Source of the DNA: Natronorubrum sediminis
GTDB taxonomy: Archaea; Halobacteriota; Halobacteria; Halobacteriales; Natrialbaceae
DNA: 64,000 nucleotides
Assembly: GCF_900108095.1 (NCBI RefSeq)
Contig: NZ_FNWL01000002.1
Coordinates: 726,748-790,747 of the forward strand
Direction of reading: 5' to 3'
Made by a program: the position numbers and the translations under genes. Of the stretch, positions 7,650-14,794 are shown piece by piece (within the stretch, counting starts at the first letter, position 1; each line of letters begins with the position of its first letter). The notes beneath the pieces are model-generated. The model had not been told where the DNA came from, made no database searches, and saw only the letters and a program-made list of their open reading frames with translations.

Positions 7650-9400
7650 TGGCGACCAACGCCGAAATCGCCGGCCGCTTCGAGGAGTTCGCCGACCTGC
7701 TCGAGGCCGACGACGTCGAGTACAAACCGCGGGCGTACCGCCGGGCGGCCGAGAACATCCGCGCCCACCCCGTCCCGATCGCCGGCCACATTGAAGACGG
7801 TAACGAGGGGATTCTCGAGGAGATCGACGGCGTCGGCGACGCCATCTCCTCGAAGGTCGTCGAGTACGTCGAAACCGGCGACATAGAAGAACTCGAAGAA
7901 CTGCGCGCCGACCTCCCGATCGACATCGCCGACATCACGCGAATCGAAGGTGTCGGACCCAAGACGGCGGGGAAGCTCTATCGGGAACTCGGCATCGAAA
8001 CGCTCGACGATCTCGAGGAGGCGGCCGAGGCAGGCGAGATACAGGAAGTCAGCGGCTTCGGCCCGAAGACCGAGGAGAACATCCGCGACAACATTGAATT
8101 CGCCAGAGAAGTCGGCCAACGACAGTTACTCGGCGAAGCACGGCCGCTCGCCGACGACGTGCTCGCGTTTCTCGAGTCGCTCGAGACGGTCGAACGCTGT
8201 GAGGTCGCCGGGTCGATCCGGCGCTGGCGCGAGACGATCGGCGACGTGGACGTACTCGTCGGCACGGACGAAAACGAGGATGTGGTCGAGTCCTTCTTGA
8301 ATTGGAACTCAGTCGACAGCGAGATCGAGTCCGGCCCCGACAAGGCGAGCGTTCGGGTCGGCGAGATTCGCGTCGACCTGCGGGTCGTCGTCCCCGAAGA
8401 GTTCGGCTCGGCGCTGCAGTACTTTACGGGGAGCAAGGACCACAACGTCCGGCTTCGCAACTATGCGATCGACCGCGAGATGAAGCTCAACGAGTACGGC
8501 GCGTTCGACGTCTCGAGCGTCGACGATCCCGATGCGGGCCAGCGCGTCGGCGAGCGCGTGGCTGGCGAGACCGAAGCGAGCATGTACGACGCGCTCGGGT
8601 TGCCGTTGATTCCGCCGGAACTCCGCGAGGATCGCGGCGAGATCGCCGCCGCCGAAGCCGACGCGTTGCCCGACCTCATCACGCGCGAGGACGTCCGCGG
8701 AGACTTCCACACGCACACCGAGTGGTCCGATGGGAACACGTCGATCGAAGCGATGGTCGACGCCGCCGCGGAGATGGGGTACGACTACTACGGCGTCGCC
8801 GACCACGCCGAGGGCCCCGGAATCGTCGGCGATATGGGCCTTTCAGACACCGAAATCCTCGAGCAAGTCGAGCAGATCCGCGAGGTCGCAGCGGCAAGCG
8901 AGATCGAAGTCTTCGCGGGAATCGAGGCGAACATCGACGCCGACGGAGAGATCGGACTCTCCGAAGCAGCCATCGACGCACTGGATGTGATCGTCGCCTC
9001 GCCACACAGTGCGCTCGATCAGGACGCACCGACGGCGACCGACCGTCTCGTAACTGCTATCGAGAATCCGGCGATCGACGTCATCGGCCACCCGAGCGGC
9101 CGAATGCTCAACGAGCGATCCGGGCTCGACTTCGACGCGCGCGAACTCGCCCGGGCCGCGGCCGACCACGACACGGCCCTCGAGATCAACGCCAATCCCC
9201 GACGGCTCGACCTCTGGGGCAGCGCCGTACAGGCCGCACTCGAGGAAGGCGCGCCGATTTCGGTCAACACAGACGCCCACCAGCCATCGACGCTCGAGTA
9301 CATGCGCTGGGGCGTCCACACCGCTCGTCGGGGCTGGGCCGAACCGGCGGACGTGCTCAACACGTGGGAGCTCGACGACGTTCGCGAGTTCCTCCACTGA
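7649..9400 (+). CDS. polX: DNA polymerase/3'-5' exonuclease PolX
   Basis: A family X repair polymerase that fills short gaps, fused to a PHP-type 3'-5' exonuclease. Residues about 5-140 hold helix-hairpin-helix repeats (GVGDAISSKVVEYV, EGVGPKTAGKLYREL, GFGPKTEENI). The nucleotidyltransferase motif AGSIRRWRETIGDVDVLV is near residue 187, with the metal Asp pair in DVDVL and a third in RVDLRV. The PHP domain begins near 352 with DFHTHTEWSDGN and continues with GVADHAEG, GIEANI, ASPHSAL, IGHPSGR and NTDAH, so all metal motifs are present. The length of 583 is normal. The start is GTG at 7649, overlapping the upstream stop. It probably works in base-excision repair with the neighbouring genes. 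Confidence 0.96.
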   Translation: MATNAEIAGRFEEFADLLEADDVEYKPRAYRRAAENIRAHPVPIAGHIEDGNEGILEEIDGVGDAISSKVVEYVETGDIEELEELRADLPIDIADITRIEGVGPKTAGKLYRELGIETLDDLEEAAEAGEIQEVSGFGPKTEENIRDNIEFAREVGQRQLLGEARPLADDVLAFLESLETVERCEVAGSIRRWRETIGDVDVLVGTDENEDVVESFLNWNSVDSEIESGPDKASVRVGEIRVDLRVVVPEEFGSALQYFTGSKDHNVRLRNYAIDREMKLNEYGAFDVSSVDDPDAGQRVGERVAGETEASMYDALGLPLIPPELREDRGEIAAAEADALPDLITREDVRGDFHTHTEWSDGNTSIEAMVDAAAEMGYDYYGVADHAEGPGIVGDMGLSDTEILEQVEQIREVAAASEIEVFAGIEANIDADGEIGLSEAAIDALDVIVASPHSALDQDAPTATDRLVTAIENPAIDVIGHPSGRMLNERSGLDFDARELARAAADHDTALEINANPRRLDLWGSAVQAALEEGAPISVNTDAHQPSTLEYMRWGVHTARRGWAEPADVLNTWELDDVREFLH

Positions 9401-9423
9401 ACGCTATTACTCGCTTCTCGACA

Positions 9424-9903
9424 GTGCAATTCCTTCTCGACGTCATGTGTGGCGGACTCGTGAGCTACCTTCGAATGTGTAACTACGACACCGTCTACGC
9501 CGGCGACCGTGAGCTCGAGGCTGACGACGAGTTGCTCGCGCTCGGCCGGAACGAGGGGCGCACGCTGGTCACGAGAGACGTCGAACTCGCGAATCGGGCC
9601 GCCCGCCCGACGGACGAACCGAGGGGGGCGATCCTCCTCGAGTCGCTCGACGTCGAGGATCAGCTACGGGAACTCACGGCGGCCGGGGTCGAACTCACGC
9701 TACCCGCCGAGCCTGCCGTCTGCAGTCGGTGCAACGGCTCACTCGAGCGAGTTGGCCGAGGTGAATCGACACCGGAGTACGCGCCAGACGCTGAGGAGAC
9801 GCCACTCTGGCGCTGTCGGTCGTGTCAACAACACTTCTGGCGGGGCAGTCACTGGGATCGGGTGCAAGCGACACTCTCGGAACTATCTACGGACACCGAG
9901 TGA
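9424..9903 (+). CDS. Mut7-C family PIN-like RNase with zinc ribbon
   Basis: A 159-residue protein of the Mut7-C type. It opens MQFLLDVMCGGLVSYLRMCN with the conserved nucleolytic Asp at residue 5, continues with the typical YDTVYAGDRELEADDELL and the second acidic site in LVTRDVELANRA, and ends with a zinc ribbon (CSRCNG and CRSCQQHFWRGSHW). The family is predicted to be an RNase with a PIN-like fold. The start is taken as GTG 9424, because the family almost always begins with a hydrophobic strand followed by D. An inner ATG (codon 8) would remove that strand. It lies 23 bp after polX on the same strand and is likely in that operon. Confidence 0.88.
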   Translation: MQFLLDVMCGGLVSYLRMCNYDTVYAGDRELEADDELLALGRNEGRTLVTRDVELANRAARPTDEPRGAILLESLDVEDQLRELTAAGVELTLPAEPAVCSRCNGSLERVGRGESTPEYAPDAEETPLWRCRSCQQHFWRGSHWDRVQATLSELSTDTE

Positions 9904-9914
9904 GAACGGACGAC

Positions 9915-10679
9915 TCAGTAAACCGCGACGTCGTCGAAGCGACCGTCGTACGCGATGTGATCGGGGTGTGTCGGCTCGGTTCCCGAGAGAAAGAGTCGGT
10001 CGATCTTCTTCCACGTGTTTTCGTAGCCGAGGTGGGCGAGTTCACCGGCCGTCGCCTGCCAGCGCCGGCGACCGTTCTGATGGACGACGCGACGAGAAAC
10101 GGACTCTTTGAGCGCGTTGACGAGATCGGATTCGTCGGTGATCTCCGCGTCGAATTCAGTGTGTGCCACGCCGACCGTCCCCGGCAAATGCGCGTACGAC
10201 GAGGTAAACGGTGCACACGAAATCTGCTCAGCGAGTTCGCGTGCACGTCGATTGTGCGAGGGAAGATGCTTTGGGTTGAAAATTTCGAGCGCGTCGATGA
10301 CGTCCTCGAAGCGCTCGAGGTCCGACTCGTTCAGACTCACCGTCGCAAACTCGGGATGTGGAACCAACACGGCGGCCTCCTGTCGGTCGAACTCCGCCAT
10401 CGCCGTCTCGAGCGGGATAAAATCCGGAACCGGCTCCTCGAGACCGATCGCGAGCACGTGTTTGCGATTCCGCCAGGAACCGGTGAACACCTCCCGTCCG
10501 GGAACGACCGTTAACTCCTCGCTCGAGTAGGCGGCGGCCGTGCGTCGAATCTCCGGCAGCCGAGTGAAATGGGGAGCGTAGACGATCGCGTCGAGGTTAG
10601 CAGCGATCGCTCGCTCGACGATTCGTTCGTCGAGGACCTTCACGTGGCAATCGACTCGAGTCGCTGTACCCTCGCTCAC
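9915..10679 (-). CDS. PHP-domain protein with altered metal-binding motifs
   Basis: A 254-residue PHP-fold protein of the kind related to RNase P subunit-like and phosphoesterase families. Motif I reads DCHVK (residues 10-14) where active enzymes have DxHxH. Later motifs are YAPHFTR, VPGREVF and LVPHPEF, and the final motif reads SYAHLP where SDAH is usual. Thus one His and one Asp of the metal site are replaced by Lys and Tyr, so it may have lost or changed catalysis. It runs convergent to the Mut7-C gene, ending 11 bp from it, and has a long gap upstream. The family is widespread in haloarchaea as PHP-associated proteins. The function is unknown. Confidence 0.82.
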   Translation of the reverse strand: MSEGTATRVDCHVKVLDERIVERAIAANLDAIVYAPHFTRLPEIRRTAAAYSSEELTVVPGREVFTGSWRNRKHVLAIGLEEPVPDFIPLETAMAEFDRQEAAVLVPHPEFATVSLNESDLERFEDVIDALEIFNPKHLPSHNRRARELAEQISCAPFTSSYAHLPGTVGVAHTEFDAEITDESDLVNALKESVSRRVVHQNGRRRWQATAGELAHLGYENTWKKIDRLFLSGTEPTHPDHIAYDGRFDDVAVY

Positions 10680-10878
10680 GTCACCTGCTTCTTGGAGTGA
10701 TGAGTTATGAATTCTGATTTAGTTGCCACCCGGTAGTACCGCCGGCACACGACACTCACACTCGTCGGTATTGGGTCCCGGCCTCGTCCATTCTGACTGG
10801 CTGGCACAGTCTGGATTCCGCGAATTTCGCTGCGAAAGGATCATTAGGGCGGCCACTCGATACTGACACTGAGAGTAC

Positions 10879-11160
10879 ATGGCTTGGGAATGCGGAATCG
10901 AGGGCTGTGGTGAGACGTTCGAAGAAGTCGAATCGACGGTCGTCCATCAGGCGACGGAACACACCCGACAGGAGTGTAAAGTCTGTGGAACGGTCGTTCC
11001 GGACGGCTACCTCGCGATTCGACACGTGTTTACCGAACACAGCCGAGCCGAGTACGTTCGCGCGTACGGCGCTGACTCAGAAGACGTCCGGACGCGCGAG
11101 GAACTCCTCACGGAAATCGAGGACGTCGCCGACATGCAAGCGATCGTCCAGCAACTGTAA
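10879..11160 (+). CDS. two-finger zinc protein (93 aa)
   Basis: A small acidic protein with two consecutive C2H2-like units: C5-x4-C10 (CGIEGC) with H23 and H28 (VVHQATEH), and CKVCGTVV with RHVFTEH. A helical acidic tail rich in Glu/Asp follows. Zinc binding is supported by both complete Cys/His sets. Such small finger proteins are common in haloarchaea and usually of unknown role, perhaps RNA or DNA binding. It is preceded by a 199-bp gap and followed by a repeat-rich intergenic region, so it is probably transcribed alone. Confidence 0.82.
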   Translation: MAWECGIEGCGETFEEVESTVVHQATEHTRQECKVCGTVVPDGYLAIRHVFTEHSRAEYVRAYGADSEDVRTREELLTEIEDVADMQAIVQQL

Positions 11161-11376
11161 CGGCCCACACCTGCCCTCGAGTCTCTTGCGAATCCGACGG
11201 TTTTCGCAGGCTTCGGCTGCAACGGTTTTCCTCGGCGCACACCACAGTCAGGAGTCAGTAGCTGCCACAAAAACCCATTTTCGCCTCGAGTTGTATCCGT
11301 CCGCACTCGTCACGGGTCGTCTCTCCCCGTTCGCTTTTCGAGGCACTCGCTTCGCTCGTCCCACGTATCGCTCACA

Positions 11377-11459
11377 CCGAGCAAACCGACTCACTACCGT
11401 TCGTCGGAATCCAGCACGCGGATCTGGTCGCCCCGAACCGTCACCGGAATCGGAACCGT
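11377..11459 (-). pseudogene. duplicated 3' fragment of spt5 (83-bp direct repeat, copy 1)
   Basis: Identical, base for base by eye, to 11553-11635 at an offset of 176. It contains the last 66 coding bases of spt5 including its TAG plus 17 bases of downstream DNA. It has no upstream coding context, so it is a dead fragment produced by duplication. Confidence 0.9.
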
Positions 11460-11466
11460 TGCACTC

Positions 11467-11527
11467 CTAAATTTTACTGCGTCGAGTTCGCTCACGGCGT
11501 TCGCTCACCGCTCCTTGCAAAATTTAG
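11467..11527. repeat. 61-bp inverted-repeat element between the two spt5 copies
   Basis: Begins CTAAATTTT and ends AAAATTTAG, which are 9-base perfect inverted arms. The interior holds GAGTTCGCTCACGGCG and GTTCGCTCACCGC, giving it near-palindromic character. Elements of this style recur between haloarchaeal genes. Its position between direct copies of the spt5 end is suggestive of an insertion or repair event. Confidence 0.65.
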
Positions 11528-11552
11528 TATAAAACTCTCTCGGCGCGAAGCG

Positions 11553-11635
11553 CCGAGCAAACCGACTCACTACCGTTCGTCGGAATCCAGCACGCGGATC
11601 TGGTCGCCCCGAACCGTCACCGGAATCGGAACCGT
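11553..11635 (-). repeat. 83-bp direct repeat, copy 2 (inside the real spt5 3' end)
   Basis: This is the intact source copy. It overlaps the final 66 bases of spt5 and matches 11377-11459 exactly by eye. Confidence 0.9.
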
Positions 11636-12007
11636 CGCCTCGTACAGTTCGACCGTGACCTGGTCTTTGCCTTCGTCGATACGCTGGACCTGTGCCTTCT
11701 CGCCTTTGAACGGGCCGGCGATGAGTTCGACGATGTCTCCTTCGGCGATTCCCTCGACGTCCGGCTTCGGCGAGAGGAAGTGCTCGACTTCCGAAATGTC
11801 GGATTCACCCGGAACGATGCTCCGGGCGTGGGGAATGTCCTCGAGCACCCGATTCAAGACGGCGTCGCCTTCGGCTTCGACCATCACGTAGGAGGTGAGT
11901 GAATCCGGGGCGAGGGCGGCGTGGACTTCGGGCTCTTCGCGGTTGATAATCATATCTGCGACAGTGCGTTCTTGACTCGCCGTCGTTTTGACCGCGAAGA
12001 TACCCAT
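11570..12007 (-). CDS. spt5: transcription elongation factor Spt5 (NusG homologue)
   Basis: Binds the RNA polymerase clamp and, with Spt4, raises processivity. Residues 1-85 are the NGN domain ([20 protein letters not shown], then SYVMVEAEG and SIVPGE). Residues about 88-140 are the KOW domain ([19 protein letters not shown]). The length of 145 is normal for archaea. Its ATG overlaps the secE stop by one base (TGATG), so the two are coupled in the classical secE-spt5 order. The last 66 bases are duplicated downstream, but the coding sequence itself looks intact. Confidence 0.97.
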   Translation of the reverse strand: MGIFAVKTTASQERTVADMIINREEPEVHAALAPDSLTSYVMVEAEGDAVLNRVLEDIPHARSIVPGESDISEVEHFLSPKPDVEGIAEGDIVELIAGPFKGEKAQVQRIDEGKDQVTVELYEATVPIPVTVRGDQIRVLDSDER

Positions 12008-12186
12008 CAGAGACCACCGCCCGCGGGTAAGAACAGCATGATTCCCCCGATGAGGAAGCCCATCAATCCGACCAGCAAAATGCCTGCACCAGCGATCTTT
12101 GATACCTGAAGGAACTCCTCAGTCGTGGGTGTCGTTGCCATCTTTAACACCCGAACGTACGAGGTCAGGTCGTACGGAACGTCCAT
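12007..12186 (-). CDS. secE: protein translocase subunit SecE (Sec61 gamma)
   Basis: A 59-residue subunit of the SecYEG channel. It has an N-terminal amphipathic part ([20 protein letters not shown]) and one C-terminal membrane helix (about 20 residues ending LIGGIMLFL), the standard archaeal form. The ATG at 12186 is chosen because a TATA box (CTTTTATC on the plus strand, 12211-12218) sits 25-32 bases upstream, which suits a leaderless start. The longer frame from 12210 would run into it. The stop overlaps the spt5 start. In many haloarchaea ftsZ lies just upstream; here it is absent and a divergent small acidic protein is found instead. Confidence 0.95.
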   Translation of the reverse strand: MDVPYDLTSYVRVLKMATTPTTEEFLQVSKIAGAGILLVGLMGFLIGGIMLFLPAGGGL

Positions 12187-12210
12187 GTCTATCTGTTCAC
12201 AGCGCGGCAT

Positions 12211-12218
12211 CTTTTATC
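12211..12218 (-). promoter_or_regulatory. TATA box of secE-spt5
   Basis: Reads GATAAAAG on the minus strand, 25-32 bases before the secE ATG, the usual spacing for leaderless haloarchaeal transcripts. Confidence 0.6.
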
Positions 12219-12315
12219 TGTCTTTCGTGTCCGAAGACAGTTCGGCCGACGAATACGACTCGAGGTTGCACGTGACGGCCCGTCTCCCAACCCCCTCGAG
12301 CGTCAACGTCGCCCC

Positions 12316-12528
12316 ATGGCTGAAGACGATACCGACCGCGCAGACGAGTACGAAGCGGAGCGAGAAGCCGAAATCGAAGAAGAACTCGAGCGAGTCGATC
12401 AGGAGTCGGCCCAGGCCGAGGGTGACGACGACCTCGGTACGCAAAACGCACCGAGAGAAGACGCTGAGGACCTCGAGGACCTCGAAGACAACCCAGAGGC
12501 GACGGAGGAATCCACGGCGGACGAGTGA
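12316..12528 (+). CDS. very acidic small protein (70 aa), unknown
   Basis: About half of the residues are Asp or Glu, with a helical middle (EAEREAEIEEELERVDQES) that could form a short coiled coil and a low-complexity Asp/Glu tail. Such proteins occur in haloarchaea, and the acidic composition and third-base G/C preference support this frame over the basic or hydrophobic frames on the same DNA. There are no Cys, no motif and no membrane segment. It is divergent from secE. It could be a spurious frame; confidence is modest. Confidence 0.5.
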   Translation: MAEDDTDRADEYEAEREAEIEEELERVDQESAQAEGDDDLGTQNAPREDAEDLEDLEDNPEATEESTADE

Positions 12529-12670
12529 GCGACGGGCCGGCCCTGTCAGTAGTGGGTGTTTGTCGACTTCGAGAAGCAGGCTGAGTCACTGCGTCGGGAG
12601 GGACGCTCTGAGACGCTGGGTCAGTGACGACGTTTCGACACTCGGTCTGCGTGCGTTCTGACCTCTCGCC

Positions 12671-13006
12671 TCAGAGTGTCACAGAGCGAGGTTGGGATGG
12701 CTCCTCGAGCAGTTCGTGAAAGTGCTCGTCACAGAGACAGGGGACGGCGTCGCCGGTTTCGATCGACGACTCGACGACGAGGTCCCCATCGCGGACGTGC
12801 GTCTCCGGGACGTACCGCGGGAACTGCACCTGTCCGTCCCGGTTGCAAAGCGAACAACACCGATCAGCGTCCGTCGAGCTGTCGAAGTGTCGTCCGAACT
12901 CGTCTCGCTCACAGTTCATACAGAGTCCCCCGATTTCGACGCCGCTGAACAGTTCGATCACGGCACGGTTGTAGCCAGCATTCTTCCTACAGTTCACACA
13001 TCGCAT
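12671..13006 (-). CDS. zinc-ribbon-like haloarchaeal protein (111 aa)
   Basis: The protein begins MRCVNCRKNAGYNRAVIEL and has several Cys pairs: CVNC, CMNC, CCSLC and CLC followed by DEHFHE. These would build two zinc sites, resembling treble-clef or ribbon folds of unknown function. The rest is acidic and typical of a folded haloarchaeal protein (FSGVEIGGLCMNCERDEFGR). No family name is certain. A TTTTTATG-like TATA element lies about 46 bases upstream, in a 380-bp non-coding gap, so it is probably monocistronic. Confidence 0.8.
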   Translation of the reverse strand: MRCVNCRKNAGYNRAVIELFSGVEIGGLCMNCERDEFGRHFDSSTDADRCCSLCNRDGQVQFPRYVPETHVRDGDLVVESSIETGDAVPCLCDEHFHELLEEPSQPRSVTL

Positions 13007-13385
13007 CAGTAATCCACTCCATAGGGGAGTGGGTCTACAAATGGACCCCGCATAAAAACCAGTTCCCGGGTGAAATTGAACGAACTTGTCAGCACCAATA
13101 GGTTCTTACCCACCTCGTGGACCGTGCTCGTGTGTAACGGTTTCGTGACGTCGACGGTAGAAATCGTCTCCACGTTTTGAGGTAATTCGTTTAAGCTACT
13201 CGCAGTTGTTTCCAAATCCAAACTTCTTCAAAATCGCTGCCGTCTTGTGGTTTTTCGAGAAGGTTCCATATGAAGTGACTGTCAATCTATCTTACGTCAC
13301 TCCATTTCGACACACCACCCGTTCCCTCTCTTCAGTTGCAAGTCGCTCACCCAAACGCATCCCGTTCGATCTAACACCACGCTCG
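13007..13385. other. intergenic region upstream of the zinc-ribbon gene
   Basis: No supported gene is present. It is less GC-rich than the coding DNA. A TATA-like element near 13050-13057 (minus strand) fits the zinc-ribbon gene. A 71-residue minus-strand frame here overlaps that gene's start by TGATG but lacks haloarchaeal composition. Confidence 0.5.
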
Positions 13386-14546
13386 TTAGAAATCGGTTTC
13401 ACTCGGCCGTTCCTCGAGTGTGAGTTCGACCGTTTCCTCGTCTCCGTCTCGGAGGACGTCGATCGTAATCGTCTCGTCGGGTTCCGTCTCGAGTGCCAGC
13501 GTGGAGGAGAGTCGTTCTTGTGAGGGAATTTCGGTGTCGTCGATCGCGACGATGACGTCACCGTCGACGGGAACGGGGACGCCGTCGACGGTGGGACCGG
13601 GCTCCGCTGTTTCGAAAACATCGGCGGCAGGCCCGTCCGACACCGTCCCGACGACCATGACGCCGCGTGCGTCCTCGAGGTCGTTCGCCTCGGCGACGAT
13701 CGGACTGACGGGGGCGACGCTCACGCCGAGATACGGGTGATCGTAGGAACCGTCCTCGAGGAGAGACGGCACGACTCGATTCGCGAGCGCGGCGGAGATT
13801 GCAAAACCGATCGTCTGGCCCGCACCGGCGAAGACGACGCCCACGGCGTCGCCCGAGAGGTCGACGAGCGGGCCGCCGCTGTTTCCGGGGTTGACCGGTG
13901 CGTCCGTCTGAATCGCCGCCGGAATGGAAAACCCAGTTGGGCTCGGCAGCGAGCGATTGACGCCGCTGACGATCCCCTGGGAAATCGACGCGTCGAGACC
14001 GAGTGGGTTCCCGAGTGCGAGGACCTCCTCGCCGACCGTCGGCTCGTCTTCGGCGAGCGTGATCCCCTCAGTTTCCTCGGGGAGATCGTCGACCTCGAGC
14101 GCGGCGAGGTCGCTGTGAATATCTGTTCCGACGACGTCGGCCGTTCGCCACTGCTCGTCACGAAACTGGAGTTCGACCGTTTCGGCCTCGCGGACAACGT
14201 GGTGGTTCGTGACGACAGCGTCGTCGACGACGAATCCCGAACCGATTCCAGCGGGTGTTTCGGGGCCGTCACCCTCTGGTACACCCGGTTCGTCGTCGAG
14301 GCCACCGAAGACGTTGACGAGGACGACGTCGTCGATGTACTCGTCGTATACGTCTGCAGGGGTGTTCTCGGTGTCGCCGTCGTCCTGCGTGACACTCGAG
14401 GCGACCGCGGTGGAGTGTTGCTCGGAGATACTCGATGCTGCAGCGCCGGTTCCACTGCCCGCAGCGACTCCGAGAAGAGTTACGCTAACGCCTCCACAGC
14501 GTTTCAGTACCTGGCGACGAGCAAGCCGCGACTGATCTGACGACAT
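13386..14546 (-). CDS. HtrA/DegP-like S1C serine protease with PDZ domain, Tat-exported
   Basis: An exported trypsin-like protease. Residues 1-40 are a twin-arginine signal (LARRQVLKRCGG, then a hydrophobic run). The protease domain shows the catalytic His in VVTNHHVV, Asp in HSDLAALEV and Ser in NPGNSGGPLVDL. A C-terminal PDZ domain (about 290-386) contains YLGVSV and DVIVAIDDTEIPS. The role would be quality control of exported proteins outside the membrane. The start at 14546 is chosen because an AATAAAAC TATA box lies 25-32 bases upstream and the signal begins there. A longer frame from 14633 would be built only from the tandem repeats. Confidence 0.94.
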   Translation of the reverse strand: MSSDQSRLARRQVLKRCGGVSVTLLGVAAGSGTGAAASSISEQHSTAVASSVTQDDGDTENTPADVYDEYIDDVVLVNVFGGLDDEPGVPEGDGPETPAGIGSGFVVDDAVVTNHHVVREAETVELQFRDEQWRTADVVGTDIHSDLAALEVDDLPEETEGITLAEDEPTVGEEVLALGNPLGLDASISQGIVSGVNRSLPSPTGFSIPAAIQTDAPVNPGNSGGPLVDLSGDAVGVVFAGAGQTIGFAISAALANRVVPSLLEDGSYDHPYLGVSVAPVSPIVAEANDLEDARGVMVVGTVSDGPAADVFETAEPGPTVDGVPVPVDGDVIVAIDDTEIPSQERLSSTLALETEPDETITIDVLRDGDEETVELTLEERPSETDF

Positions 14547-14570
14547 GCCGCGTTCCTCCCCGGGGAGCGG

Positions 14571-14578
14571 AATAAAAC
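14571..14578 (-). promoter_or_regulatory. TATA box of the htrA-like gene
   Basis: Reads GTTTTATT on the minus strand, 25-32 bases before the ATG at 14546. The tandem repeat array starts directly behind it. Confidence 0.6.
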
Positions 14579-14584
14579 GCGCCC

Positions 14585-14656
14585 CGGCACAGGCACCCTT
14601 GGGGAGTTCGGCACAGGTTCCCTTGGGAAGCACGGCACAGGTTCACATGGGTAGGT
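14585..14656. repeat. three tandem 24-bp repeats with inner dyad symmetry
   Basis: Three units start CGGCACAGG at 14585, 14609 and 14633. The middle of unit 2 is TTCCC-TT-GGGAA, a dyad; unit 1 has ACCCTTGGGG and unit 3 has ACATGGGT. They lie right upstream of the htrA TATA box and between divergent genes, so operator or activator sites are likely. Confidence 0.8.
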
Positions 14657-14794
14657 CGAGTATTCGACTTCGATCCAGCCCTGACGAGACAGTCTCGAGT
14701 GATTCGAGGTGAAACGACCGGCAACCCGGACGCTGCTGGCCAATACTTATTGACGATTTCCAGTGAGGGACAGATACAAAGTCAGTTTTCGCCC

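Larger units (their letters stand above)
11161..11569. other. intergenic region holding a partial copy of the spt5 3' end and a palindromic element
   Basis: No gene is found. The left part (11161-11376) is unremarkable GC-rich DNA with short CTCGCTTCGCTCG palindromes. The right part holds an 83-bp repeat of the spt5 end and a 61-bp inverted-repeat element, described separately. Confidence 0.7.

Noticed and set aside
8302-9423. Arg-rich frame joined to the Mut7-C gene
   Set aside because: It is the +1 shadow of polX; the nuclease starts at GTG 9424 with the family's first strand.
13006-13221. 71-codon minus-strand frame overlapping the zinc-ribbon gene by TGATG
   Set aside because: The overlap looks like coupling, but the protein is not acidic, has no motif, and would cover the TATA element of the next gene.
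14547-14633. N-terminal extension of the htrA gene through the tandem repeats
   Set aside because: The added residues are only the translated 24-bp repeats, and the Tat signal and TATA box point to 14546.
14585-14656. CRISPR-like array
   Set aside because: The units are directly joined 24-mers without spacers, and no cas genes are nearby.
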